A stretch of DNA of 43,119 nucleotides, taken from Kaiparowitsia implicata GSE-PSE-MK54-09C (GTDB taxonomy: Bacteria > Cyanobacteriota > Cyanobacteriia > Elainellales > Elainellaceae). The position numbers were made by a program, and so were the translations under genes. Each line of letters starts with the position of its first letter. The first letter of the stretch is position 1. The notes below the pieces were generated by a model. That model was not told the DNA's origin and did not search any database. It saw only the letters and a list, made by a program, of their open reading frames with translations. Below are positions 23,426 to 32,942 of the stretch, piece after piece. The stretch lies in assembly GCA_019359435.1 (NCBI GenBank), contig JAHHHI010000012.1, positions 1-43,119 on the forward strand, in the 5' to 3' direction.

Positions 23426-25758
23426 GTGCAGTCGGCACCCGCAAGAGCCACGAGAGCGCGGAAGGACATGTGACTGGGCGCGCCGTTTATACCGATGAGC
23501 AGCGGCAACCCGCAGGAATGCTGTCGCTATGGCCGGTGATGGCTCCCCATGCCCATGCCCGCATCATCCGCATTGACCCGAGTCCCGCCTACGAGATCGA
23601 GGGGTTGGTGACGGTGCTCACCACTGACGATATTCCTGGAGAGAACGACACTGGCACGATTGTCTGGGATGAGGCCCTGTTTCCCACTGAGTTTGTCAAG
23701 TTTTGGGGTATGCCGGTGGTCTGGACTGTGGGCGAAACAGAAGACGCGGCGAGGATTGCGGCATCTAAGGTGATTGTGGAGTATGAGCCCTTAGAGCCGA
23801 TTCTCTCGATTCAAGCAGCGATCGCCCAAGACAGCTTCTTGGGGTTTCCGGTCACGGTGGAGCGGGGGGATGCCCAAGCCGCTCTCGCCGACGCGCCCCA
23901 CACGCTAGAGGGCGAGCTAGAGATGAAAGGGCAAGATCATTTTTATCTAGAAACCCATACCAGTTGGGTGGTTCCCGATAGGGAAGGGAACTACCAGGTC
24001 TACGCTTCAACGCAGCATCCGACAGAAACCCAGGTGGTGATTGCGCGGCTGTTGGGGGTGCCCAGCAATCGCGTGGTGGTCACTTGCCTGCGCATGGGCG
24101 GTGGCTTTGGAGGCAAAGAAACCCAGGCAAACCCCTATGCGGCCGTCGCGGCGATCGCCGCCTATAAAACCGGGCGTCCGGTGCGCGTTAAGCTCAAGCG
24201 TGATCACGACATGATAACCTCGGGCAAGCGCCACGGTTTCTTGGGGCAGTACCGCATCGGCTACACCGATGAGGGGCTGATTACGGCGGTGGACATGGAT
24301 CTTTGCTCCGACGGCGGCTGGAGTGTGGACTTGTCCCCACCTGTGCTGTTGCGGGCGGTGCTCCATGCCGATAATGCCTACTATGTTCCTCACATGACGG
24401 TGCGGGGGCGCATTGCCAAAACCAATAAGGTCTCAAATACGGCCTTTCGCGGCTTTGGCGGCCCTCAGGGGATGCTGGTGATTGAGGATGCGGTGGATCG
24501 GGTGGCGCGGGCACTGAGGCTGCCGCCGGAGCTAGTGCGAGAGCGCAATTTTTATCGAGGCGACGGCGAAACCAACACCACCCACTATGGGCAAGAGGTG
24601 GTCGATAATCGGCTAGCTCGCATTTGGAGCGAGGCGATCGCCAGTGCCAACTTCGCAGAACGGCAGGGGGCGATCGCCCAATTCAACGAAGCGCATCCCC
24701 ACCGCAAACGCGCGCTGGCGATTACCCCAGTTAAGTTCGGCATTTCCTTTAACAAAAAAGTCTATAACCAGGCAGGGGCGCTAGTGCTGATCTATGCCGA
24801 TGGCAGCATTCAGCTCAACCACGGCGGCACCGAAATGGGGCAAGGGCTGCACACCAAAATGCTGCAGGTGGCGGCGCACACCTTAGGCGTTAGGGGCGAT
24901 CGCGTTCGAATCATGCCCACCAGCACCGACAAGGTGCCCAACACCTCTGCCACAGCGGCCTCCAGTGGCTCTGACCTGAATGGGCAAGCGGTCAAGGATG
25001 CCTGCTCGACCCTGTTGACGCGACTGGCCCCAGTCGCCGCCAAACTGCTAGAGCTAGACGGCCCTGAAGAAATTGACTTTATCGACGACTGGGCCATATG
25101 CCGCACCTATCCCAGCCGCCGCGTGCGGTTTGAAGCCGTGGCGCAGCAAGCCTATGACGACCGAGTGCCGCTCTCTGCTACCGGCTTCTACCGCACGCCC
25201 AACATTTATTGGGACTATGAGACCAATCGGGGGCGCCCCTTCTATTACTTTGCGTATGGTGCAGCGGTGAGCGAGGTGGAGGTGGATGGCTTCACCGGCT
25301 GCTTTAAGCTGCGTCAGGTGGATATCGTTCACGATGTGGGCGAGTCGCTAAACCCCTTGGTCGATCGCGGGCAGATCGAGGGTGGTTTTGTGCAGGGCAT
25401 GGGCTGGCTAACGATGGAAGACCTAGTGTGGGATGAGCAGGGCCGCCTGCGCACCGTTGCCCCTAGCACCTACAAGATCCCCACAATCGGCGAAATTCCG
25501 GAGCAGTTTGAGGTGCATTTATTAGAACGTGCCGCTCAGGAGGGCGTGATCTACGGCAGCAAAGCCGTGGGGGAACCTCCGTTGATGCTGGCGATGTCAG
25601 TACGAGAAGCAATTCGGGGGGCGATCGCCGCCTTTGGTCAGGCTTCCGCCGTTCCCCTCGCCTCGCCTGCGACTCCAGAAGCCATCCTCGACGCCATCGA
25701 AGGGGTGCAGGCTGCAACATCCGCTGCCGAAACCCGCCAACCTGTGCTGTTTGATTAG
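23422..25758 (+). CDS. xdhB: Xanthine dehydrogenase, molybdopterin-binding subunit
   Basis: The 778-residue product is the catalytic subunit with the molybdenum cofactor. It keeps the purine-specific active-site residues: Glu in GGGFGGKETQ (Glu802 of the bovine enzyme), Arg in NTAFRGFGGPQG (Arg880) and the base Glu in KAVGEPPLM (Glu1261). It also has GKRHGF and TEMGQGLHTK. Aldehyde oxidases change the first two, so xanthine is the most likely substrate. The length is normal for a separate large subunit. No xdhC-type maturation gene, urate oxidase or purine permease follows; instead a broken transposase begins about 80 bases later. Confidence 0.94.
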   Translation: MSAVGTRKSHESAEGHVTGRAVYTDEQRQPAGMLSLWPVMAPHAHARIIRIDPSPAYEIEGLVTVLTTDDIPGENDTGTIVWDEALFPTEFVKFWGMPVVWTVGETEDAARIAASKVIVEYEPLEPILSIQAAIAQDSFLGFPVTVERGDAQAALADAPHTLEGELEMKGQDHFYLETHTSWVVPDREGNYQVYASTQHPTETQVVIARLLGVPSNRVVVTCLRMGGGFGGKETQANPYAAVAAIAAYKTGRPVRVKLKRDHDMITSGKRHGFLGQYRIGYTDEGLITAVDMDLCSDGGWSVDLSPPVLLRAVLHADNAYYVPHMTVRGRIAKTNKVSNTAFRGFGGPQGMLVIEDAVDRVARALRLPPELVRERNFYRGDGETNTTHYGQEVVDNRLARIWSEAIASANFAERQGAIAQFNEAHPHRKRALAITPVKFGISFNKKVYNQAGALVLIYADGSIQLNHGGTEMGQGLHTKMLQVAAHTLGVRGDRVRIMPTSTDKVPNTSATAASSGSDLNGQAVKDACSTLLTRLAPVAAKLLELDGPEEIDFIDDWAICRTYPSRRVRFEAVAQQAYDDRVPLSATGFYRTPNIYWDYETNRGRPFYYFAYGAAVSEVEVDGFTGCFKLRQVDIVHDVGESLNPLVDRGQIEGGFVQGMGWLTMEDLVWDEQGRLRTVAPSTYKIPTIGEIPEQFEVHLLERAAQEGVIYGSKAVGEPPLMLAMSVREAIRGAIAAFGQASAVPLASPATPEAILDAIEGVQAATSAAETRQPVLFD

Positions 25759-25836
25759 AGTCTTATCGGTTGCACTCACTGAATAAACCTTATCGGAAAT
25801 TGAGCCTGTAGAATCAATAGCGGGAGCAGAGACCAG

Positions 25837-26250
25837 GTGCATCCGATGAAAATGACCTATGCCGGGTTGCGAACGAAGTCTGGGATTCTATGCAGTTTGC
25901 CAGGACTGAAGGTTCAAGAGTTTGAGGCGCTGTTGCCCAGCTTTGCTATGGACTGGAACACCTTCATTCAAGAGACCTTCCAGCGTGAGGGGCGCAAACG
26001 GGCGATAGGAGCCGGCCGCAACGCACACCTGATGCTGTTTATCCTGATGTATTTTCGGCTCTATCCCACCCAGACGGTGCGGGCGTACCTCTTTGAGATG
26101 AGTCAGGCCTAGGCGGATGAATGGATTCATTGCTTGACCCGAGTGCTGAACCAGGCGTTAGGGTACGAACGGCAGTTACCGGAGCGAGACCCGGCTAACC
26201 TGGAGACGGTTCTCGTAGCACCATTCGATAGCGCGCCCGATCGCTGCTAA
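25837..26250 (+). pseudogene. Remnant of an IS5-type transposase
   Basis: The frame (first ATG 25846) encodes the N-terminal part of a DDE transposase of the IS5/HTH_Tnp_4 kind: LKVQEFEALLPSFAMDWNTF and HLMLFILMYFRLYPTQTV. At 26110-26112 a TAG interrupts SQA-stop-ADEWIHCL, where CAG (Gln) would fit; the same frame then stays readable to a TAA at 26248-26250. The catalytic DDE core is absent. The element is therefore dead by a nonsense mutation and a 3' deletion. From 26251 to 26509 there is no gene, only the leader of the next one. Confidence 0.75.
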
Positions 26251-26509
26251 CCGTTCTTAGCCTCCCCCAGCCCCGACTCAGCCCCTTGGCACTCTATTTG
26301 TCTCCACCTAGATAGAGAGGCCTATGCCCTTACCTTTGTTATGTTGAGTGAAACTCTTTGACTTTGGGTAGACTTAAGGGGCATCGACAAAACCTAATCA
26401 CCCTTGGCCTAATCACCAGACCTATCTAGCCCAATCTTACCTACAGCGCTTGGGCAATTTTTAGGCACCTACTTAATTTTTGGGCACTCTTCATTTCAAG
26501 GACGATAAT

Positions 26510-27094
<585 letters not shown>

Positions 27095-27142
27095 GTTCAA
27101 CGTCCGGTGGCTTAGAAACATTAACGCACTGCAAATCTAGAG

Positions 27143-27174
27143 CGTGGGGCACTGCTGAAAAGCAGTGCCCCACG
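27143..27174. terminator. Very stable hairpin between convergent genes
   Basis: CGTGGGGCACTGCT (27143-27156) pairs perfectly with AGCAGTGCCCCACG (27161-27174) across a GAAA loop, which is a stable GNRA tetraloop. It sits 48 bases after the Pro/Ala-rich gene stop and just beyond the alcohol dehydrogenase relic. Only a weak T-rich tail follows on the plus strand. It probably stops transcription of the plus-strand gene. Confidence 0.6.
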
Positions 27175-27175
27175 G

Positions 27176-27271
27176 TTATGTTGTAGTGACGCGATCGCCT
27201 ACCGCCGCCACCGTACCCACCACCTCATGGCCTGGAATCAGCGGACATGGGTCATGTTGCTCATTTTGCAA
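27176..27271 (-). pseudogene. Relic of a zinc-dependent alcohol dehydrogenase
   Basis: On the minus strand 31 codons read LQNEQHDPCPLIPGHEVVGT followed by VAAVGDRVTT and a TAA. PLIPGHEVVGTVAAVGDRV is the highly conserved zinc-ligand segment of medium-chain alcohol dehydrogenases (the GHE Glu and His). The frame upstream is closed by TGA, although the bases before it still vaguely resemble the preceding CHSDL motif. Nothing of the remaining 300 or so residues is present. It is a short fossil squeezed between cobI and the hairpin at 27143-27174. Confidence 0.7.
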
Positions 27272-27296
27272 TCATCATGAACAATGCAGGTTAGGA

Positions 27297-28013
27297 TTAA
27301 GGGTGCCATTTGCTGGGGATAGAAATCAGGGCAAAGTAGGGCACCGTGCTGGGATCAACCTCATGGATCGGCACAATGCGCTGGTTGGGCATTGTGGCCC
27401 GCTCAATGTAGTGGGCGCGGTCCGCCAGCCCTAGCTGTTGCAGCACGCCATACACCTTGGGGAAATGTCGCCCCAGCTTGAGAATGACTGCCGCATCCGC
27501 GACTGCCAGACGCTCTGCCAAGTCTGCTGCCGGGAGAATGGCAGATAGCACCATAAACGCATCATTCCGATAGGTGAGCGGCGTGCCCAACACCGAGGCA
27601 TGGGCCATCACACACGAGACGCCCGGAACCACCTCAGTCGGAAAGCGATCGCTCAATCGCGTGTATAGATACATGAATGTGCCAAAGAAAAAGGGATCGC
27701 CCTCGCACAGCACGACCACATCTCGACCGGCGCGGAGGTGATCGGCGAGCGCCTCGGCGGCTTCGTCATAGTAGGGCTGAGACGACTGCTCAAGCTTGAA
27801 GGGGTACCACAGCGGCACTTCAATTTGCTCGGGGCGTAAGTAGTCTGCCACAATCGAGCGCGACAGGCTTTTTCCGCCGTCGGATACTGGATAGGCCACC
27901 ACAGGCGCGGCTTGCAGGTGACGCAGCGCTTTGACGGTGAGGAGTTCGGGGTCGCCGGGGCCAACACCGATGCCGTAGAGGTGGCCGGGTTGAGGGGTTG
28001 GGGATTGGGTCAT
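27297..28013 (-). CDS. cobI: Precorrin-2 C20-methyltransferase
   Basis: The enzyme adds a SAM-derived methyl group at C20 of precorrin-2 in cobalamin synthesis. The 238-residue product shows the tetrapyrrole methylase fold: HLYGIGVGPGDPELLTVKAL, AYPVSDGGKSLSRSIV, VVVLCEGDPFFFGTFMYLY, VVPGVSCVMAHASVLGTPL and AVILKLGRHFPKV. LYGIGVGPGDPELLTVKA with the (L)WYPF segment points to the C20 enzyme over other Cob/Cbi methylases. It is on the same strand as cobH and cobG but separated from cobH by about 200 bases. Confidence 0.92.
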   Translation of the reverse strand: MTQSPTPQPGHLYGIGVGPGDPELLTVKALRHLQAAPVVAYPVSDGGKSLSRSIVADYLRPEQIEVPLWYPFKLEQSSQPYYDEAAEALADHLRAGRDVVVLCEGDPFFFGTFMYLYTRLSDRFPTEVVPGVSCVMAHASVLGTPLTYRNDAFMVLSAILPAADLAERLAVADAAVILKLGRHFPKVYGVLQQLGLADRAHYIERATMPNQRIVPIHEVDPSTVPYFALISIPSKWHP

Positions 28014-28060
28014 GGGTTTTAGAGGTTAGGAGGGTTGAGAGCTGAGGAGCGAGGAGAAGG

Positions 28061-28092
28061 GTTAGGGCCAAGAGAAGAGTTAGGGCCAAGAG
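28061..28092. repeat. 18-base-period direct repeat between cobH and cobI
   Basis: GTTAGGGCCAAGAG occurs at 28061-28074 and again at 28079-28092. It lies in the 200-base spacer between cobH and cobI, within purine-rich low-complexity DNA (GAGGAG, GGGTTAGG). No gene or promoter was recognised there. Confidence 0.5.
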
Positions 28093-28214
28093 GACGGCAG
28101 CGATACGGGCTGATGAGAGGGGGTATGCGTTAGGACTGAGATGGGAACGGTAAGAGGAGTTTGTGTCTCAAATTCCCCTCCCCTTGTCTAGTTCCTCATT
28201 CCTACCCTTAATCC

Positions 28215-28844
28215 CTAAACCTCGTGGGGTTGGGCGAGGGCGTTGATGGCGGCGGCGGCGAGGGCGCTACCGCCACGGCGACCCTGAAGGGTAATAAAAG
28301 GAACCCCTCGGCTGTCAGCGGCGAGGGCGGCTTTCGATTCGGCAGCACCAATGAAGCCAACCGGAAAGCCTAATATCAGCGCGGGTTTGGGCCAGCCATC
28401 ATCCAGCAGTTCTAATAACCGGAACAGCGCGGTAGGGGCATTGCCAATGGCGACGACGGCTCCCTCTAGGTGCGATCGCCACAGCTCTAGAGCAGCGGCG
28501 GATCGGGTATTGCCCAGCGTTTGGGCCAATGCAGGCACCTCGGGCGCATTCAGGGTACAGAGGATCGGATTTTGTGCAGGCAGACGGCGCTGAGTGATGC
28601 CTGCGGCGACCATCTGCGCATCGCAGAGAATCGGGCATCCGGCGATGAGGGCAGCGCGTCCTAAGGCACCCGCCTGGGGAGATGCGGTCAGGTCATCCAC
28701 TACGTCCACCATGCCGCAGGTATGGATCAGTCGCACTGCCACCAGTTCCAGATCCGGCGGAATTTGCGCCAGGTTGGCCTCGGCGCGGATGGTGGCAAAG
28801 GAGCGGCGGTAAATTTCGCCGCCGTCGCGCAGATACTCCAGCAT
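28215..28844 (-). CDS. cobH: Precorrin-8X methylmutase
   Basis: CobH moves a methyl group from C11 to C12 to make hydrogenobyrinate. The 209-residue product has VRLIHTCGMVDVVDDL with the catalytic His, GCPILCDAQMVAAGITQRRL, AVVAIGNAPTALFRLLELLD and GFPVGFIGAAESKAAL, all family hallmarks. The ATG start is 3 bases after the cobG stop codon, so the genes are transcribed together and probably translationally coupled. The length is normal. Confidence 0.94.
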   Translation of the reverse strand: MLEYLRDGGEIYRRSFATIRAEANLAQIPPDLELVAVRLIHTCGMVDVVDDLTASPQAGALGRAALIAGCPILCDAQMVAAGITQRRLPAQNPILCTLNAPEVPALAQTLGNTRSAAALELWRSHLEGAVVAIGNAPTALFRLLELLDDGWPKPALILGFPVGFIGAAESKAALAADSRGVPFITLQGRRGGSALAAAAINALAQPHEV

Positions 28845-28847
28845 GGG

Positions 28848-30425
28848 CTAGCGACCTCCAGCGCTAGGGCGCGAGACGGCTGAGGTGTAACGGGGGCTAT
28901 CTCGACTCTGCTGCGCCCACTGCACTGCCCGCTGCGGCGCGTCGTCGGGAGAAAGCATGGTCTGCACCCGCTTCCCCCATGTGGCCCTACCGCCCGCGCC
29001 TGCGGTTGACTCAGTGGCCTGCCGGGATGCCAGCTTCGGTGCCACATACAGCTCATACCCGTTGGGGGTGCCGATCAGCGTGACATCACTGGCGTTGTGG
29101 TGGGCGCAGGATTTAGCGCAGCCACTTACATGAATGATGAATGGATGGTCAAGCCCGCTTTGGTTTTGGAATGCTTGGGCGATCGCCCGAGCATCGCGTT
29201 GCGTATCGGTAAACGACGCGGCGCAGCCTGTGGTGCCTGAACAGGCAATCAGCCCACCCCACACGCTGTCGGTCTGGCTATCAAGCTGCAAAGCCGTGAG
29301 CAGGGCTTGCACCCTAGCGACCTGCTCTTGCGGCACATCCGGCAGCAGCAGTCCACGCCAAGGGGTTAGCCGCAGCGTGCTGCTGCCGACCGCATCGGCT
29401 AGGTCTGCGAGGCCCCGACCTTGCGCTGCCGTCAGCCGCCCCAGAGGCAGCGCAAGCCCGATATACGTCAGCGTCGGTTGGTATTGATTCTGAAAACCGA
29501 GGAGGCGAGACGGGGGGGAGTGATCCGAGAGAGACGGGGGGGGAGGAACTGGGAGATGTGTAGAAAAGGGTCGGAGGCACTCGTTCACCCGTTCATGGCC
29601 AAGGGCGAGTAGAACCGTTTTGAGGCGTGGGCGGCGGGCGGCGGGGTCCACCAGATTGTCTAGATGATCTAGATATTCTAGATAGAGGTGGGCGATCGCC
29701 CCTACTACGGCCACACAATCTTGAGGCGCAATCCACCATCCCAACAAGTCGTCTACCCCTGCCAATTGCAGCCACAGGGCAACATCGCCTAGGGGGTCCA
29801 AAGGTGCCCTACGCCCTAGAGACGAATCCAACCGCACTGCCGAGAATCGCACATCGTTGGGTAGTGAGCGAATTGAGACGTGCTCACCCCCCGCCAAACC
29901 AATGCTAAATTTTGGCGATAGGTTGGCCAGTTCTAAATGGGTTGAGAGAAACGCATCGATCTCAGCCGCCAAGGGCCGCATATCCATCACCTGAGCAGGG
30001 TCAATGCCTGCGGTGGGGCTAGCCATCACATTCCGCAATGGGTCAACGCGGGGATGGGCCGCCAACCCTAGGGCCTGCATCTGTGCCAAATGCTCAGCAG
30101 AGAGCGGAGCCGCCAGACTGCGAAGCTGCACGTTGGCGCGATTCGTAATATCAATATGGGCATCCCCAACAGATTCGCTCAGGGTTGTGAGCAGACGCAT
30201 CTGAGCGCTGTGCACGATACCCGCAGGCACGCGTACCCGTGCCAGCCACCCATCTTGAGCGGGGGTGGGGCGAAACAAACCAGGGCAGCGCGGCGCAGCA
30301 GAACGCGAAGCGCGGCGTTCTTTCGCCAGCTCAGGCCTGATCGAGTTCATCGAGTCAGGGGGTAACGGATCATCTATGGCCGACGGCTGGCAATGCAGGC
30401 CATCGGCTCCATCCAAAACAGACAC
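28848..30425 (-). CDS. cobG: Precorrin-3B synthase (CobG-type)
   Basis: CobG hydroxylates precorrin-3A with O2 and triggers the ring contraction step of the aerobic cobalamin route. The 525-residue product is related to sulfite/nitrite reductases. It has an N-terminal half with CPGLFRPTPAQDGWLARVRV and NRANVQLRSL, a second half with ARRPRLKTVLLALGHERVNE and LRLTPWRGLLLPDV, and the 4Fe-4S/siroheme-type cysteines in CSGTTGCAASFTDT and HVSGCAKSCAHHNAS. I placed the start at the GTG at 30425, which follows AAGGAG by 7 bases; the frame is open a further 17 codons. A later ATG (…PPDSMNSIRPE) is a weaker option. Confidence 0.88.
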   Translation of the reverse strand: MSVLDGADGLHCQPSAIDDPLPPDSMNSIRPELAKERRASRSAAPRCPGLFRPTPAQDGWLARVRVPAGIVHSAQMRLLTTLSESVGDAHIDITNRANVQLRSLAAPLSAEHLAQMQALGLAAHPRVDPLRNVMASPTAGIDPAQVMDMRPLAAEIDAFLSTHLELANLSPKFSIGLAGGEHVSIRSLPNDVRFSAVRLDSSLGRRAPLDPLGDVALWLQLAGVDDLLGWWIAPQDCVAVVGAIAHLYLEYLDHLDNLVDPAARRPRLKTVLLALGHERVNECLRPFSTHLPVPPPPSLSDHSPPSRLLGFQNQYQPTLTYIGLALPLGRLTAAQGRGLADLADAVGSSTLRLTPWRGLLLPDVPQEQVARVQALLTALQLDSQTDSVWGGLIACSGTTGCAASFTDTQRDARAIAQAFQNQSGLDHPFIIHVSGCAKSCAHHNASDVTLIGTPNGYELYVAPKLASRQATESTAGAGGRATWGKRVQTMLSPDDAPQRAVQWAQQSRDSPRYTSAVSRPSAGGR

Positions 30426-30798
30426 GTCGGCACTCCTTCCCTGTGCAACGCAGGGATGTGAGAGATTACACTTCAACGCTCAAGCCAGCGTTCTGACTAG
30501 AGACGCGGAGCGCCCCATCACAGTTGCGGCACAGTCCTGGTTTCGCACCAGAGTTTCCTGACATTGAGCCTATTGAGACTACCATATTGCGTTTATTGGC
30601 AGGGCGATCGCCCCATCATTCTTAGCATCTGTAGAGTGAATCCCGGCTTAAATTACGGCTTAGACCACGGCCTAAGGCTTAACTTTTCTATCTATCAACC
30701 GTGCATCTGGCCTAGGGCAGCCTCAAACTTGGGGACTACTCTAAATTAAAGAGAACCCGCCTATGATGAGCTAGGCGCAGACGCAGGAGCAAAACGGA
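30426..30798. other. Divergent region between cobG and the antiporter gene
   Basis: I looked here on the minus strand for a cobalamin riboswitch upstream of cobG and saw no B12-box (CAGTGGC in plus orientation). A small hairpin CCCTG-7-CAGGG lies just before the cobG ribosome site. TATGAT at 30762-30767 could be a -10 box for the antiporter gene, without a good -35. The motif GGCTTA/GGCCTA repeats around 30645-30680. No gene is seen. Confidence 0.4.
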
Positions 30799-32868
30799 AT
30801 GAATGGAGCACAGTTGACGGAATGGATCATGGCGTTTGGGCGATCGCTGGTTAATTTTGTGTCTTCTCCCGTTACTGATCCAGTAGGGGTGTTTCTCGTC
30901 ATCATGGCGATCATGCTGGTGGCTCCCCTCTTGTTTGAGCGGTTTCGACTACCGGGCATTGTGGGGCTGATTCTGGCAGGCGTGCTGGTGGGGCCAAACG
31001 GGCTGGGCGTGCTGCAGCGCGACAGCACCATTGAGCTATTGGGCACGGTCGGGCTCCTGTTCTTAATGTTTATGGCCGGGTTAGAAACGAGCCTAGATGA
31101 TCTGAAACTGAATGCCGACAAAGCCATCATTTTTGGGGGGGCCACCTTCGGGATTCCCATGATTATGGGCATTGCTGCATTTGTGCTGTTGGACTATAGC
31201 TGGCTGGCGTCAATCCTTGTGGCGTCGTGCTTTGCCTCACATACGCTGCTGGCGCTGCCCGTCGTGAGCAAATTGGGAATTATGCGATCGCGCGTTGTGA
31301 CCGTGACCCTAGGCGGCACGCTGATTACGAATGTGTTGGCGTTGCTGGTGTTGGCCGTGGTGGTGAGGGCCCACCAGGGCGACCTAACGCTGGGCTTTTG
31401 GCTCTTTTTGATTCCCTCCCTGACGATTTATACTTTTGCGACCCTATGGGGTGTGCCGCGAGTAGGGCGGTGGTTTTTTCGGCGGTTTGGGCATGACGAA
31501 GGAGCCGAGTTTTTGTTTGTAGTCGCCACTCTATTTGTGGTGTCCTATGCAGCTCGGCAGATTGAAGTGGAGCCGATCATTGGCGCATTTTTGGCGGGTA
31601 TTGCGATTACGCAGCTAATTCCCCAGCTCAGCCCGTTGATGAATCGGATTCAGTTTATTGGCAACACGTTGTTTGTGCCGTTCTTTTTAATTTCAGTTGG
31701 GATGTTGGTTAACCCTGCTATTTTGATTCAGCAGCCGCAATCACTCCTGGTTGCAGGGGTCATGGTAACCGTCGCGATTTTGGCCAAGCTCATTCCCGCG
31801 TGGGGCTGCGGTAAACTGTTTGGCTATGGGATGCCTAGCATCATGACGATGTTTGGGCTGTCGGTGGCGCAGGCCGCGTCTACTCTGGCAGCAATTACAG
31901 TCGCCTACAACATTGAGCTGGTTGATCAGGCCACCGTGAACGGCACCATTGTCATGATTTTGGTGACGTGCCTGCTCTCCCCTTGGGTGACTGACCGCTG
32001 GGGACGCAAAGTGAAGACGACTGCCGCAGAACCTCAGACGAACTCGCGCCAAACCGCAAATGCACCCGATCAGCCGGCTAAGTATCGCATTTTGGTGCCT
32101 GTGGCAAACCCGAGCACCGAAGATAATCTCTTGCAGTTGGGTGTGCTGTTAGCCAAGCAAAGTGAAGGGATGCTGCTGCCGCTGCATGTGCTGATAGATC
32201 AGGCCGGGCCGATTTCTGCAGATGAGCAGCTGCGTCAAGAGCAACTGCTGGCAACAGCCGAAGATATTGCCCATGCGGCGGTGACCCCGGTTCATACGAT
32301 TGGCCGGGTGGATGATTCCATTGACAAGGGCATTTTGCGAGCCGCCCAAGAAAACCATGCCAGCTTAATTATTTGTGGCTGGAAAGGGCATTCCAACTAT
32401 CGCGATAACTTTTTTGGCAGCGTGATTGATACTGTGGTGCGGCGATCGCCCATACCAGTGTTGGTGAGCCGATTTACTAACCCGATCAAAACCACCAAAC
32501 GGGTGCTGCTGGCGATCGCCGATACCGGCTATGACCATCGCTACATTAAAGAAACCTTGGCCCTCACCAACACTCTCGCCACCGAGCTAAAGGCACCGCT
32601 AGAACTGGTGCAGGTCACCCCTAGCAACTATCGCTCTCCCAGTTCTATCGATATCCCCGAAGCCTTTGACGACATTGCGGTTCAGCAAGTGCGCGGCAAC
32701 TTTGTCGGGCGCATTTTGCAAATGGTCAGCACCGATGACCTGCTGGTGCTGGTGGCCGAGTCCGACCGCGACTTTCCAGGCTTACCAGTTTTGGGCAGCA
32801 TCCCCGAGGCGATCGCCCGAAACTCCAAAAAAGCCTCGATCCTGATCATTCACTATCCCCCGGGTTAG
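30799..32868 (+). CDS. CPA2-type cation/proton antiporter with universal-stress domains
   Basis: The 689-residue product has about 12 membrane helices (residues about 15-410) of the CPA2/KefB-NapA fold: LLFERFRLPGIVGLILAGVL, VGLLFLMFMAGLETSLDDLK, ASCFASHTLLALPVVSKLG, PIIGAFLAGIAITQLIPQ. The cytoplasmic tail holds two universal-stress-protein-like domains (about 436-555 and 565-689) with RILVPVANPST and LIICGWKGHSNYRDNFFGSV. It exchanges Na+ or K+ for H+ across the plasma or thylakoid membrane; the tail may bind nucleotides and gate it. The ATG follows AGGAG nine bases upstream. It is monocistronic. Confidence 0.92.
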   Translation: MNGAQLTEWIMAFGRSLVNFVSSPVTDPVGVFLVIMAIMLVAPLLFERFRLPGIVGLILAGVLVGPNGLGVLQRDSTIELLGTVGLLFLMFMAGLETSLDDLKLNADKAIIFGGATFGIPMIMGIAAFVLLDYSWLASILVASCFASHTLLALPVVSKLGIMRSRVVTVTLGGTLITNVLALLVLAVVVRAHQGDLTLGFWLFLIPSLTIYTFATLWGVPRVGRWFFRRFGHDEGAEFLFVVATLFVVSYAARQIEVEPIIGAFLAGIAITQLIPQLSPLMNRIQFIGNTLFVPFFLISVGMLVNPAILIQQPQSLLVAGVMVTVAILAKLIPAWGCGKLFGYGMPSIMTMFGLSVAQAASTLAAITVAYNIELVDQATVNGTIVMILVTCLLSPWVTDRWGRKVKTTAAEPQTNSRQTANAPDQPAKYRILVPVANPSTEDNLLQLGVLLAKQSEGMLLPLHVLIDQAGPISADEQLRQEQLLATAEDIAHAAVTPVHTIGRVDDSIDKGILRAAQENHASLIICGWKGHSNYRDNFFGSVIDTVVRRSPIPVLVSRFTNPIKTTKRVLLAIADTGYDHRYIKETLALTNTLATELKAPLELVQVTPSNYRSPSSIDIPEAFDDIAVQQVRGNFVGRILQMVSTDDLLVLVAESDRDFPGLPVLGSIPEAIARNSKKASILIIHYPPG

Positions 32869-32942
32869 GCTCCTGCGTTCGGGATATGCTCAGACCCTTG
32901 ATATTTATTAGTGCGTGTGACTTGTAGTGCGTGTCCCCAGTT

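Noticed and set aside
30426-30798. Cobalamin riboswitch expected upstream of cobG
   Set aside because: No CAGTGGC (minus-strand B12 box) or the accompanying conserved blocks were seen.
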